From Rutidosis leptorrhynchoides (lineage: Eukaryota > Streptophyta > Magnoliopsida > Asterales > Asteraceae), in assembly GCF_046630445.1 (NCBI RefSeq), contig NC_092337.1, positions 361,900,001 through 361,964,000 on the forward strand: a DNA stretch of 64,000 bases, in the 5' to 3' direction. The notes beneath the pieces were generated by a model. That model made no database searches. It saw only the letters and a program-made list of their open reading frames with translations, and was not told the DNA's origin. How positions within the stretch are numbered: the stretch's first letter is position 1; each line of letters opens with the position of its first letter. The position numbers were made by a program, and so were the translations under genes. Positions 22,341 to 33,621 of the stretch are shown in pieces.

Positions 22341-25328
22341 CCAACAACAGAAGAAATTCAAATGCTAAAAGAAGAAGACAGATATCGATATAAATCATCG
22401 ATAGAAGAACCTCCGAAATTAGAGTTAAAGCCACTTCCAAACTATTTGGAATACGCTTATTTACATGGTGAATCTGAATTACCTGTAATAATATCGTCTT
22501 TTCTTACTGAAAATGAGAAATCACAACTCATTTCTGTGTTGAAAGCTCATAAACCAGCCATTGCATGGAAGATTCATGATATTAAAGGAATAAGTCCTTC
22601 GTATTGCACACATAAAATCCTTATGGAAGAAGGTCATAAAACGTATGTGCAACGCCAACGAAGACTAAATCCTAATATGCAAGATGTAGTTAAAAAAGAA
22701 ATTATTAAAATGCTAGACGCAGGTCTAATTTATCCAATTTCTGATAGACCATGGGTAAGCCCAGTTCAATGCGTGCCTAAGAAGGGTGGCATGACTGTCA
22801 TTACAAATGAGAAAAATGAGCTTATTCCTACTAGGACTGTAACAGGATGGCGTGTATGTATTGATTATAGAAAATTAAATGACGCCACCAGAAAAGATCA
22901 CTTTCCCTTACCTTTCATTGATCAAATGTTGGAAAGATTAGCCGGAAATAGTTACTATTGTTTTCTAGATGGATTTTCCGGATATTTTCAAATTCCAATA
23001 GCACCCGAGGACCAAGAGAAAACCACATTCACGTGCCCTTATGGTACTTTTGCTTACAAATGCATGCCATTTGGACTTTGCAACGCCCCTGCAACCTTTC
23101 AAAGGTGTATGATGGCGATTTTTCATGACATGATAGAAGAATGCATGGAAGTTTTCATGGATGACTTTTCAGTCTTCGGTGATACATTTGAATCATGTCT
23201 AGTTAATCTGGAACGAATGCTTATTAGATGCGAACAATCAAATCTAGTACTTAATTGGGAGAAATGCCATTTCATGGTTAAAGAGGGCATCGTTCTTGGA
23301 CATAAAATTTCAAAAGAAGGAATTGAAGTGGATAGAGCTAAAGTAGATGTAATTGCTAAACTTCCACATCCCACCAATGTTAGAGGAGTTAGGAGTTTTC
23401 TAGGGCATGCCGGTTTTTACCGACGTTTCATAAAAGATTTTTCTAAAATTGCCACTCCTATAAATAAACTCCTAAAAAAGGATGCTCCATTCATCATTTC
23501 AGATGAGTGTATCAAATATTTTAATATTCTTAAAGAGAAACTAACTAATGCACCGATCATGATAACACCAAATTGGAATCTACCATTTGAACTAATGTGC
23601 GATGCAAGTGATTTTGCAATGGGAGCTGTTTTAGGACAAAGGATTGAAAAACGATTTCAACCTATATATTATGCCAGTAAGACGTTACAAGGAGCACAAA
23701 CGAACTATACAACTACTGAAAAAGAACTCCTTGCTATTGTCTTTGCTTTTGACAAATTTCGATCATATCTCGTTCTAGCAAAAACGGTGGTCTATACCGA
23801 CCATTCTGCTCTTAGATACCTATTTTCGAAACAAGATGCTAAACCAGGATTAATCCGTTGGATCTTACTCTTACAAGAGTTTGATATTGAAATCCGAGAT
23901 AAAAAAGGAGCAGAAAATCTCGCCGCTGATCATCTTTCTCGTCTTGAAAATCCCGAATTAGAAGTTCTAAATGAATCGGCCATACAAGACAACTTTCCTG
24001 ATGAATATCTATTGAAGATAGATTATAATAAAATCCCATGGTTTGCAGACTATGCAAACTATTTAGTATGTGGATTCCTTGAAAAAGGATTATCGTACCA
24101 AAAACGAAAGAAATTCTTCAGTGATATAAAACACTATTTTTGGGAAGATCCACATCTGTTTAAAAGTTGTCCCGATGGAATAATACGCCGATGTGTATTT
24201 GGAGATGAAGCTAGGAAAATTTTAAACCATTGTCACACAGGACCAACAGGAGGGCATTATAGGCCTCAACTAACAGCAAGAAAAGTTTATGATGCTGGAT
24301 TCTATTGGCCTACAATTTACAAAGACTCACACCTTCTTTGCAAATCCTGTGATGCTTGTCAAAGGGCCGGAAAAATAAGTCAACGTGATGAAATGCCACA
24401 AAATGTCATCCAAGTATGTGAAGTATTTGACATTTGGGGTATTGACTTTATGGGTCCATTTCCAAAATCTCATAATAATCTCTATATTCTCATAGCCATT
24501 GATTATGTATCTAAATGGGCGGAAGCACAAGCTCTCCCAACTAACGATGCACGAGTTGTAGTCAACTTTTTAAAACGTCTTTTTGCAAGGTTTGGAACAC
24601 CGAAAGCTTTAATAAGTGATCGGGGTACTCATTTCTGTAATAATCAACTTGAGAAAGTTCTTAAAAGATATGGAGTAACTCATAAAATCTCCACCGCATA
24701 TCATCCACAAACAAGTGGACAAGTTGAAAATACCAACCGAGCTTTAAAACGTATTCTAGAGAAAACCATAGGATCAAATCCGAAGGAATGGTCCATTAAA
24801 TTGGAGGATGCACTCTGGGCTTTTAGAACAGCCTACAAAACTCCAATTGGAACCACACCTTTTAGACTTGTTTATGGAAAAGCATGTAATCTTCCAGTAG
24901 AAATTGAACACAAAGCATTTTGGGCTTTGAAGACATGTAATCTTGATTTACATGAAGCCGAACGTCTACGATTAAGTCAACTAAACGAATTAGAAGAATT
25001 AAGACATGAAGCATACGAAAATTCATTAATCTATAAAGAAAGAACGAAGAAATGGCATGATAAAAGAATCAAAAGTTCAAAAGAATTTAAAGAAGGAGAC
25101 AGAGTTCTTCTTTTCAATTCACGATTCAAGCTATTTCCTGGAAAATTGAAATCAAGATGGTCTGGACCATTCATAGTCAAAAGAGTTTTCCCATACGGAA
25201 CGATAGAATTAATAAATTCAAATGGGATTGAATTTAAAGTTAATGGTCACAGTGTTAAACATTACATACATGGTCCGATGGAAGAAGACAATGAAGTTAA
25301 TCACAATTTCGATACCACAGCTAACTAA
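22341..25328 (+). CDS. pol: Athila-like Pol: reverse transcriptase, RNase H, integrase
   Basis: Open in the gag frame right after the stop at 22338; first ATG at 22362, 988 codons. Order: N-terminal linker, reverse transcriptase ([33 protein letters not shown], catalytic FMDD near residue 265), RNase H ([54 protein letters not shown]), integrase zinc finger ([11 protein letters not shown] ... [11 protein letters not shown]), and the D,D,E core: [10 protein letters not shown] (about residue 692), LISDRGTHF (about 752), [13 protein letters not shown] (about 788). A GPF-type C-terminal module, [14 protein letters not shown], follows. There is no chromodomain, as expected for Athila. No internal stop is seen, so this is the best-kept coding part of the compound. 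Confidence 0.9.
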   Translation, partial: PTTEEIQMLKEEDRYRYKSSIEEPPKLELKPLPNYLEYAYLHGESELPVIISSFLTENEKSQLISVLKAHKPAIAWKIHDIKGISPSYCTHKILMEEGHKTYVQRQRRLNPNMQDVVKKEIIKMLDAGLIYPISDRPWVSPVQCVPKKGGMTVITNEKNELIPTRTVTGWRVCIDYRKLNDATRKDHFPLPFIDQMLERLAGNSYYCFLDGFSGYFQIPIAPEDQEKTTFTCPYGTFAYKCMPFGLCNAPATFQRCMMAIFHDMIEECMEVFMDDFSVFGDTFESCLVNLERMLIRCEQSNLVLNWEKCHFMVKEGIVLGHKISKEGIEVDRAKVDVIAKLPHPTNVRGVRSFLGHAGFYRRFIKDFSKIATPINKLLKKDAPFIISDECIKYFNILKEKLTNAPIMITPNWNLPFELMCDASDFAMGAVLGQRIEKRFQPIYYASKTLQGAQTNYTTTEKELLAIVFAFDKFRSYLVLAKTVVYTDHSALRYLFSKQDAKPGLIRWILLLQEFDIEIRDKKGAENLAADHLSRLENPELEVLNESAIQDNFPDEYLLKIDYNKIPWFADYANYLVCGFLEKGLSYQKRKKFFSDIKHYFWEDPHLFKSCPDGIIRRCVFGDEARKILNHCHTGPTGGHYRPQLTARKVYDAGFYWPTIYKDSHLLCKSCDACQRAGKISQRDEMPQNVIQVCEVFDIWGIDFMGPFPKSHNNLYILIAIDYVSKWAEAQALPTNDARVVVNFLKRLFARFGTPKALISDRGTHFCNNQLEKVLKRYGVTHKISTAYHPQTSGQVENTNRALKRILEKTIGSNPKEWSIKLEDALWAFRTAYKTPIGTTPFRLVYGKACNLPVEIEHKAFWALKTCNLDLHEAERLRLSQLNELEELRHEAYENSLIYKERTKKWHDKRIKSSKEFKEGDRVLLFNSRFKLFPGKLKSRWSGPFIVKRVFPYGTIELINSNGIEFKVNGHSVKHYIHGPMEEDNEVNHNFDTTAN

Positions 25329-25492
25329 GTGTGGGGAGAATCAAGTCTTTAAAGGATAATATGTATTTCTGTTAGAGTTAGATTGTCTGTTTTCGTGTAG
25401 TTCTTGAAAATAGAACCCGAATGGTCTTTTCCTAGCAGACCCTAAAGAACTAGTCTTCTCCCCCCATTCTGAATTTTTATTTTTTTTAGGAA

Positions 25493-25909
25493 ATGAAGAC
25501 TGCCTGTGAACTAAACCATGGTCTAATGCTACACGCTTTGATCACTAAACGTAATAATGACACACTACCGAGTGAAATAGTATCAGTAATCAGAGAAATA
25601 TTGGACGGAGTTAGAAAAGAATCCAGATGCGAAGATAATAAGTCACAATTTGGTAAAGGAAAATCAAAATCCGCAGCGAAAAGAAGAGCACGACACCTAG
25701 AAAGATGTCACAAATGCGGAAAATGGTCACATGGAGGTAAATGTTCAAATAATCAAACCTATTCAAACACCGAATTTGTTACTTTATGCAGAGACGGACC
25801 GTTCATATGTTTAGAAGAAAAAACACTGAATGCTCGAGGTTACGCCTATGTAGCCATGGAAAACCAATTAAACCGACTATCTTATGAATGGGATAGATCA
25901 TATAACTAA
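25493..25909 (+). CDS. Small zinc-knuckle ORF between pol and the third gene
   Basis: 138 codons from ATG at 25493, 165 bp after pol, same strand. The N-terminal half is helical-looking and charged (KTACELNHGLMLHALITKR). A basic stretch (KGKSKSAAKRRARHLER) follows, then CHKCGKWSHGGKC, a C-X2-C-X4-H-X3-C pattern one residue shorter than the canonical CCHC knuckle. A basic patch plus knuckle suggests nucleic-acid binding. I do not recognise the family. A gag fragment placed here by rearrangement is an alternative. CACAGGTATG just after the stop could serve as splice-site sequence, unproven. Confidence 0.55.
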   Translation: MKTACELNHGLMLHALITKRNNDTLPSEIVSVIREILDGVRKESRCEDNKSQFGKGKSKSAAKRRARHLERCHKCGKWSHGGKCSNNQTYSNTEFVTLCRDGPFICLEEKTLNARGYAYVAMENQLNRLSYEWDRSYN

Positions 25910-26883
25910 GAAATCTATTTCACAGGTATGTTTGTACAGTTTTTATTTTTTTTATTTTTATTTTTAACCTTTTGATAATAAACGCTAATTTGTTCGCTAT
26001 AAAGTATTAAATTGGTATTGAATAAAATTAGGTTTGGCGACCGAAATTATTGATATCATTCAAAAATTTATTACATCACTGCGAAATTTAACGTTTATTC
26101 TTAAGGTATAAATATCTTTAATCAATCAACCCAAAATATTTCAAAAATTCGTCATGAGTTAAATTAGGTCTTGGAACCGAAATTACTTTACCGAAAAGAG
26201 GGGCGCATATTTTTGATAATATTTGATTGATTAAAGTGGGATAAAAAGCCAAAAAGATTTTTAATTTTATTTTTACCATGTTTTTATAATTAATATATAA
26301 ATCTTAAATTAATATTGTAAACTTTGTAAAAACAATATATTTAAAATTGTAAATATTTGAAAAATTAATATAAGTTTGGTGTAAATTTATAATATGAATT
26401 TTTAAATTAAGTTTGGTGTGAATTTTTAATTTTTAAAATGTGAATTTTTAATTTTATGCATTTCAAATTTTAAGTTTGGTGTGAATTTTTAATATTAATT
26501 TTGAATTTTATATTTAAGTTGTGTGAATTTAAAAACAAAAATTTACTTTATCTTATTAAGTTAAAAATATGATTTTTAAAATTCGTCGTAAGTTGAAGAC
26601 TAGGTCTTTGAACCGAAATTGCTTTACCCAAGGGAGAGACGAGAACTTTTATTATCATTATTTTTAATCTTATTAAATTAAAGTATGCCAAAAACATTAA
26701 AAAAACCCCAAAAATCTTAGCTTTTAAAACAATCCCTACAAAAAGACAAATTTTAAAATTTTGTCGAAGGACGGACTAGGACATCGATCCGAAACGACCT
26801 CTTCCTAAATAACAAGGGAAACAAAATTTTAAAATTAATTACTTAATTGTTTTAATTAGTATAAGATATAAAAAAAAATATAC
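25910..26883 (+). other. AT-rich spacer with dispersed AAGTTTGGTGTGAATTTTT repeats
   Basis: No coding frame. Between about 26368 and 26570 a word like TAAGTTTGGTGTGAATTTTT recurs four times. A second word, with CCGAAATTRCTTTACC and a guanine-rich tail, occurs near 26180 and 26615. Confidence 0.5.
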
Positions 26884-26962
26884 AAACTCCGTGACTCGCG
26901 GAGTTTGAAGAGGTCAAACACCGCGACTCGTGGAGGGACCAAAATCCAGAAAAACATAAAAG
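26884..26962 (+). promoter_or_regulatory. Candidate internal promoter before the Athila third gene
   Basis: The LTR promoter module is repeated here. The palindrome AAACTCCGTGA / TCGCGGAGTTT is at 26884-26906, its partner CCGCGACTCGTGGAG at 26921-26935, and CATAAAAG at 26955-26962 stands at the spacing of the LTR TATA box. Exon 1 of the third gene starts 119 bp further on. Promoter activity is inference. Confidence 0.5.
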
Positions 26963-27080
26963 CTGAACGAACAGCTCAGTACTCACACCCCAAAAACAAA
27001 AACTGCAAAAATAAAACCCGAAAAAACCCTCCCAAATTCACAATTTTTCACCGTTAATCATCAAATCTTTTACTAAAATC

Positions 27081-29121
27081 ATGTTGAGAAGGATGCTATC
27101 AAGGAATTACTCAAGAAAAACGGTAAATTTCTACACCTAAACACCATTTAATCCGAAAATTAGTGTTCTTGAGCAATTTTATACCCAATTTGATTTTGAT
27201 GCTTTTTAGTGTAATTATGCTTAAATTGTTTATGTATTATGCTTGTATAACCTAGATTGATGCTATTTAACATGATTAGAAGCCTTAAACTTCAAATTTT
27301 GAGTAATCTAGGGTTTGTGTTCTTGAGCAAATTTGGGGCTTTTTGATATAAACAGGTTATGGCCGATTTTTGTCATGAATTATTGCTAAATTAAGTAGTG
27401 TAACATGTTTAGGTAGTTAAATGATCCAAACTTTGAGCCTAAACATGATTTTGAGAATTAAAGTGGACTTTTTCAAGTCTAAAATTCATGAACTTGATTT
27501 TTGAGAGATAATGCCATTTGAAACTTGTTTAATTGCTAGTAATGATTATTTTGACATGTTATTTGAGTTGAATGCTTATGAACTTGGCGAACATTTTCGT
27601 ATATGCTTATTTGAAAAAGTGTAGATTTGATGAAAATATGAAAATGAGCTTAAGTTTGATATAAATTGATCATGTCATTGTAATTATTTTGATTGATGAT
27701 TTTGCTGACACTAATGCATATTTAGATGCACAAAAATTGTGTTTGATGTGTTTTGCAGACTGAAAGGGGTGAATCTTCATCCCAAGCTCGCAATGCTCCT
27801 GCTGAGAATGCGGAACAACAGGAGGTGGATAACTACTACAAACAAGATATACCTCATTCAGTCATGACATTTTCTTATATGCACTTGGAAGATTTGCACC
27901 AGAACCTGAGATTTGACAGACTTTGGATAGATTATCCAAAATACCAAAGGGGTTTGCATACTCTTCATTCTAAAGTTGTTGAGGTACCTAGGGTCATAGA
28001 ATGGGGACCATTAGAAGCTGTAGAATTGGTCGGGCCAATTAGGGAATTACTTGCACAGAGGTATGGTAATTCTACTTTTAACGACTGGGTACGTTTATTC
28101 ACCATGCGTAGACCTGTATATAAAGTATGGTGTGAAGAATTGTTGTGTAGTATAGAATTAAATGATCGGGTAGCTTGTTTAACCGATCGATCTTTTATTA
28201 GATTTTTGTTAGGAGGTTCGATGCGCCACATGTATTTACTAGACATGGCTCAGGCTTTACGTATATATAGATGCGCCACATGCGCCACCTGAGGAGTTAG
28301 CATCTGCCGATTGTACAGGATTGATACTAAATGGTAGAAAGATAGATGAAAATTTTGATACACATGGTGTATGGAGTCAAATGACAAGCCATCACCGATT
28401 CAAAGGGGTAAATTACTCTTATTTGGATATAGATAGAGCTGAATTAAGAGTAATTCATAGGTTTTTAGCTAATTCGATTACACAAAGAGGTAAGAACAAG
28501 GAAAAGGTAAATGAACAGGATTTGTTTTACCATATGTGTATTCGAGACCCACAAAGCGCTGTAAGTATACCTTATTGTGTGGGTTATTATTTATCAGCTA
28601 TGGTTAGGGGGATGAGACCGCATAGCATAATAGGAGGTGGTATATTTATTACTTTGATTGCTGAATATCTCGGTGTGGATATAAGTCGGGGGGGATTATT
28701 AGTCGAAGAACCAGAACCCCGCGATACAATAGGTTTAAATGTATACCATGGTGCGAAAGTTTTGAAGAGGCGAAATAACGCCGCAGTACAATACCATGGT
28801 AGACATCCACAGGTTGAGAGAAACCAACAGCAAGGTAATGTAGGAGGGGGAAATGAAATGCAAGAAATGCAAAGGTTTATAGCTTCACAGGAGTACAAAA
28901 ATGCTAGACATAGAGCATTTGAAGATTGGCAAGTTCATCAAAACCAAATCATAGCTTATTGCCAACATATAGGTAGAAACTATATTCCTACTCAAAAGCC
29001 CATATTCCCTCCCTGGTCTATAGAGATTCAACCACCGTATCCTACGTATAACCCAGCCGAAGCATTTTATAGCACCTATGGTTATGCATGGAACCCCTAC
29101 TGGTATCAGTATCATCCCTAG
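27081..29121 (+). pseudogene. Athila third gene, unit 2 copy: ATHILA ORF-1-like, spliced
   Basis: Exon 1 is 27081-27122 (14 Arg-rich codons), the intron 27123-27758 (636 bp, ACG|GTAAAT to TTTTGCAG|ACT, phase 0), exon 2 27759-29121. The domain motifs are as in unit 1: FNDWVRLFTMRRPVYKVW, LLDMAQALRIY, IHRFLANSITQRGK, IGGGIFITLIAEYLGV. The C-terminus is Tyr/Pro-rich (TYGYAWNPYWYQYHP), ending at TAG 29119-29121. Near 28270 an insertion of 19 bp in place of 3, repeating the upstream word GATGCGCCACATG, shifts the frame, so this copy is broken in the middle. Where unit 1 has a stop, this copy has Gly. Function is unknown in the family; position suggests an env-like third gene. Confidence 0.75.
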
Positions 29122-29701
29122 TCTACTTAGTTTTATTTATTTTGTAATTTGTAATGTTGATACATTAAATACTTATGTTAATATTGTAATAGTTTTTATA
29201 ATTTTCTAACTTTTATTCTTAGATTTTAATAATTTTTGAATGTGGGGTAATATACCAAACTTCAAAAATATGTATATATGTTTGCAGTTTATCTTATGTA
29301 CACAACAGGGTAAAACAACGCATTTTCAAAGACTGGCATTAAGTTCAGCAAAAGCAACTAATTTTGACGACAAGATGCAAAATATATGTGAAATAACAAC
29401 AAGACGGAATGAACAAATGATGTGCACCATTTATCATTCAGCAAACAAACACAAATATGTTTGGAAACTTTGGTAAAATTTAGTCATTTTCACACAAATC
29501 ACCCTCAATAATTTAAATTGTTACTGATTTCTTGCAAATGAGGGCATTGCAAGATCTTAAGTGTGGGAAGGGGTTAAATTCTTTCGGATTTTAAAATTTT
29601 TTACTTTATACACTTGGTTACCATTAGAAATACTAGTAAAGTAGTAGTTGTATTAGAATCTAGTGCTCTCTGATAATAAAGAACAGCCCTAGTCTTATAT
29701 A
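29122..29701 (+). other. Athila-like 3' untranslated region, unit 2, left part
   Basis: Nearly identical to 9020 onward in unit 1. It is interrupted at 29706 by a solo LTR and resumes at 32135-33606. Confidence 0.6.
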
Positions 29702-30723
29702 CTGACTGTCAAAACCCGACCTTAACCATAAGCACGAATACAATAACATATGATTTCATCGCGAGGTATTGACCTCTATATGCGACGTTTTTCAAAAACT
29801 GCATTCGTTTTTACAATACAAACCATAACTTTTATTACAAATACAAGGTTTAAACAAGATAATAATGATTATCGTTTAGCGATAATCTTAGACTTACAAA
29901 CTTTGCATGTGATAATAACAATACGACTTCCAACATATTTTACATTACAAATCCTCCGATATGCAGTTTTATTTTTGACACAAATATGCATACTCAAGAT
30001 CTTGCTTAAATTCAACATGTTGTAGCAGAAGCTTTTAGTTATCACCTGAGAATAAACATGCTTAAAACGTCAACATAAAGTTGGTGAGATATAGGTTTAA
30101 TGCCGGCAGGGTTATGAATATAGACCACAAGATTTCATATATAAACGTTTTAATAAAAATATTCTAAGTTGTTGAGCACTTGATAACCATACTTAACATT
30201 TAATCAACGTCGCATATTCCCTTTATTATGAAATCTTACTACACCGTACCAAGTGTAGTCACCGAAACGAAGTACTGTGCAACCGTTGAATACTGGTCGT
30301 CCAGTCCGGTTGGGGTTGTTAGGCCCGATAGATCTATCAACAGGATTCACGTTTACAATACCCATGTAAATAGTAGTTACCAAGCTACAGGGAAGTATGC
30401 CAGTGGTACAACTCAACGTAGAATATATTTTTAAGTACTTGTGTCTATAACGTAAATCTTAAAATGCATGTATTCTCATCCCGAAATATTTAGAGTTTAA
30501 AAGTGGGACTATATACTCACCTTTTCCTTGAAGGTATTTAACTCGACTTGGTCTCCGATAGATATCACAAACCTAACCATATATATAATATATCAACATA
30601 TTTTCTTTTCAAGTAATCGTTACATATATATATATATACTTATAATACTTTTAATATTTTCTTAGTCCGTAGTTAGCAGTCTGTTGTTAATGGTCCACAA
30701 TTAGTTGCTCAATAAAATAAATA

Positions 30724-30850
30724 AAGACCCCATCGTATTCGTATTGATCAGAATTAATCTCGACCCATGGTACCATGTTTTCAAATGACGTGTTGCGTAC
30801 ATAAAGTACCGTGTTGTCAGATGACGTGTTGCGTACAATCATGAGGTCTT
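30724..30850. repeat. 127-bp module with inverted ends, copy 1
   Basis: It starts AAGACCCCAT and ends ATGAGGTCTT, near-perfect inverted ends. Inside is a roughly 37-bp unit repeated twice, each with TGACGTGTTGCGTAC. It matches 38725-38851 except at about four bases. Confidence 0.7.
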
Positions 30851-31549
30851 ATGATTAATCTTCTCGTGTTGTTTACGAGTGGTCCTGAAATATATAAAAT
30901 CAAATCATAAGTAAATATATATTAAATATTATGTTAATTAGCCAGGATATGATTAATCCGATTTTGTCATAATATGATATATTACAGGTTTTGAAGTGTT
31001 TTAAAAATCAAATTAGAAGGATCTATTTAGTTTGCGAACAGGTTTGAAATCATTCAAACTATGTTCTTGTTGTTAAAAATTTTATAACACAAAATAAGAT
31101 AGCTATATAAATATGAATCGAATAAGATTATGAATAAGGTTACTACCTCAAGTTACTTGGATAAAGCTACTGGAAAAGATAGAAAATAATCTTGATCAAA
31201 CTTTCTTATGATGATTATAGGTTGTTCATGAAGCTAGTTCTTCATGAGTATTTGCTGAGATTGTGAAGAACACTTAGAGTTCCTAAGAGTGTGTTTTTGG
31301 TTAGAGAAAGATGGTTGTAAGAATGAAATGAAAAACCAAGGTGATGGTGATACTTATAGGACAGTCTGGTTGTTGAGGGAACAAGGACAAATTATTTTGT
31401 TGAATTTTTGAGTAATAATGTATGCTAGCTTACAAATAAGATTCCCTCTTATCTAGGGCAGATCTAAGGCTGATAAGGATATTGATTTGATGTGTATTTA
31501 CCAATAGTAAATACGTATATATGATGGATATGATACTGTAAAAGAAGCT

Positions 31550-31635
31550 CAAAATCGGGCTCTGCCCCTTGGACCCCGCCAGGGGTTGCCACCCCTTGGA
31601 CCCCGCTTATCGGGGGCGCTGCCCCCGAACCCTCG
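31550..31635. repeat. GC-rich repeat and hairpin block in the solo LTR
   Basis: CCCCTTGGACCCCGC occurs twice about 27 bp apart and is followed by CGGGGGCGCTGCCCCCG, a hairpin-forming inverted repeat. The block stands out sharply from AT-rich surroundings. Confidence 0.7.
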
Positions 31636-32134
31636 TTATAATCAAGATAAGTTCAAACAAGTGTGCACTCCACACTTCCCCAAACTTGTTCGATATTTAT
31701 CAAGATTATTTTGGTTACAAATTAATCCCATTACACTTAAATCATATTGGTGACATAAATCACAACACATTATAGATTGTAAGTATATATGTCAAAGAAC
31801 GTTACATATAGTTATCGTTTTGAAAACTTAAGCTAGTGGTCTCAAAGTATACTTATAACTCATTGTTGTTAGTTCACAATGAAATGTTAAACCATCCTTA
31901 AATCATGTTAAATATGTATAGATATGTACATATACATAATCGTATAATTATCGTGTGTTATATAGTTCGTGATATCATCGGTCAAATTGGACGGTCAAAC
32001 GTTGTGTAAAACTCTTTTCAAAAATATAAGTCTCAACAGTTTGGATTGCTTATTATGTTGGTAAGGTTTTATTTATGTAAATATTAATCTCATAAGTATA
32101 GAACGATCGGAAAATTCCGGGACGTTACACTGAC

Positions 32135-33606
32135 TACCCAATTCTAGTAAAATTTTTCAAAATTTTCAATTAAATGAACTCAAAATCATGTTTATACATA
32201 TTTATGAATGATAAAACTAGGTTTTAACACCGAAATTATTGTTACCTCGGAAAGGACATAAATTGAGAAACAAACCAAAATGTTAAAATTCATTTAAAAT
32301 GGAATAGAGGACAATAAAAAGGAAAATAAAAGCCAAGTGTGGGAAAATTCTCCAAGTTATTCAAAACATATGTCACATATTTTTGTACAAATAACTGAAA
32401 ATACTTTTGCTTTGGACCAAACTAAACTGTTTTACCCGATGAAAGAAAAGAAGAGATGGATCTACACGATGAATCAATTCCATCATTAAAAGGAAGTAAA
32501 GTCTTCCGAAAAAGAAACGCGCTTCTTGATTTAGGTCAGGAAGTTGTCGTCCAGACCAGCTGTAGGTTGACGAAAAATCTAGAAAAGTCATCACTAAAAT
32601 CAGCAGGAAATCCACGGACCTCAGCATTAAACAGGGTCGCCAAGTGGTCAGATTTATCCTAACCATGAGAAGGATTTATCTCGTACAATGGGGGGCACCA
32701 TGCAAATTAGCTGGATAAGACTAATGAATCAGATCCCCAGAAAGGATAATCTCCTTAAAAGATCAAAAATCAGCTTTTAAGCTTGATATTACTCAATCCT
32801 TGAGATTGACCTTAAAGATTGAGAATTACAAACTCATGGAATTCAATGATATCTAAACTCGAGCTTGAACGAGAAAATATTTTGATAAAATTACAAACCG
32901 ATTTGTTTTCTAAAAACCCATTTTCAATGCGTTCATTACCATTGAACGTAAAATCCTAGGAATTCACCTGGAATTCATTAGGTCACCTGAACCAAATCGG
33001 GTGTCAACCGTAAGAACGGTGGTTGCATAGTGGTCAAAGACAGGACCTTGTGCCAAACCTACAAATTATAAGGGTGAGCTTTACTATTGCTCCTACCAAG
33101 GATAGTAATTGCGTCTGACACGTTATAGACCATAATTAAAAGCATGTCAGGGGACATTGCCTTAACAGTTGCTTGTTCAACGCTTTCCTTTACAACCGGA
33201 CGGTAGTTTACCGAAAGGTAATATACGGGACAAGTAAACTGGACGTGTTGCTTTCCAAATACAAGGTTAGCAAGTGGGTGACACAAAACCATAAGTTTTG
33301 AGCTAAAATTTTCAAATCTGAAACCCACCAAACCCACAAAAATATTTTGCAAACACCGGTGAAGGGTTATTCCGGAAAACTTATCTAGGGTAAAAACTAG
33401 ATTTAATTTTCAAAAGATCAAATGTTTTCATAAAGATCCAATTTCCTTAATGGATCTAAATTTTTATAGTCATGTGAGACTGTAAACCATATCGTTACTA
33501 CCATTGTTTATACCGCCGTATAGAAATCACTGATGTACAAAGTGTGAAGAATAAAGAAGTGATTCTAGTATTTCAAGACGATATTGCTTGAGGACAAGCA
33601 ACGCTC
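32135..33606 (+). other. Athila-like 3' untranslated region, unit 2, right part
   Basis: Matches about 9518-10982 of unit 1. No coding sequence is supported. It ends in the polypurine tract AAGTGTGGGAATATT (33607-33621). Confidence 0.6.
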
Positions 33607-33621
33607 AAGTGTGGGAATATT

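Larger units (their letters stand above)
29707..32129 (-). mobile_element. Solo LTR of a second Tekay-related family (reverse orientation)
   Basis: It reads TGTCAAAACCCGACC ... GGGACGTTACA on the plus strand, flanked by perfect CTGAC duplications (29702-29706, 32130-32134). Unit 1 shows the empty site (CTGACTACCC near 9513). Parts such as the GCGACGTTTTTCAAAAACTGC stretch resemble the solo LTR at 10983, so the families are related and the orientation is the same. Length 2423 bp. It contains a GC-rich block at about 31550-31635. Confidence 0.9.

Noticed and set aside
24327-24530. Antisense frames inside Athila pol (this and similar ones at 21300-22024, 23123-24057)
   Set aside because: They are shadows of the clear pol and gag frames on the plus strand.
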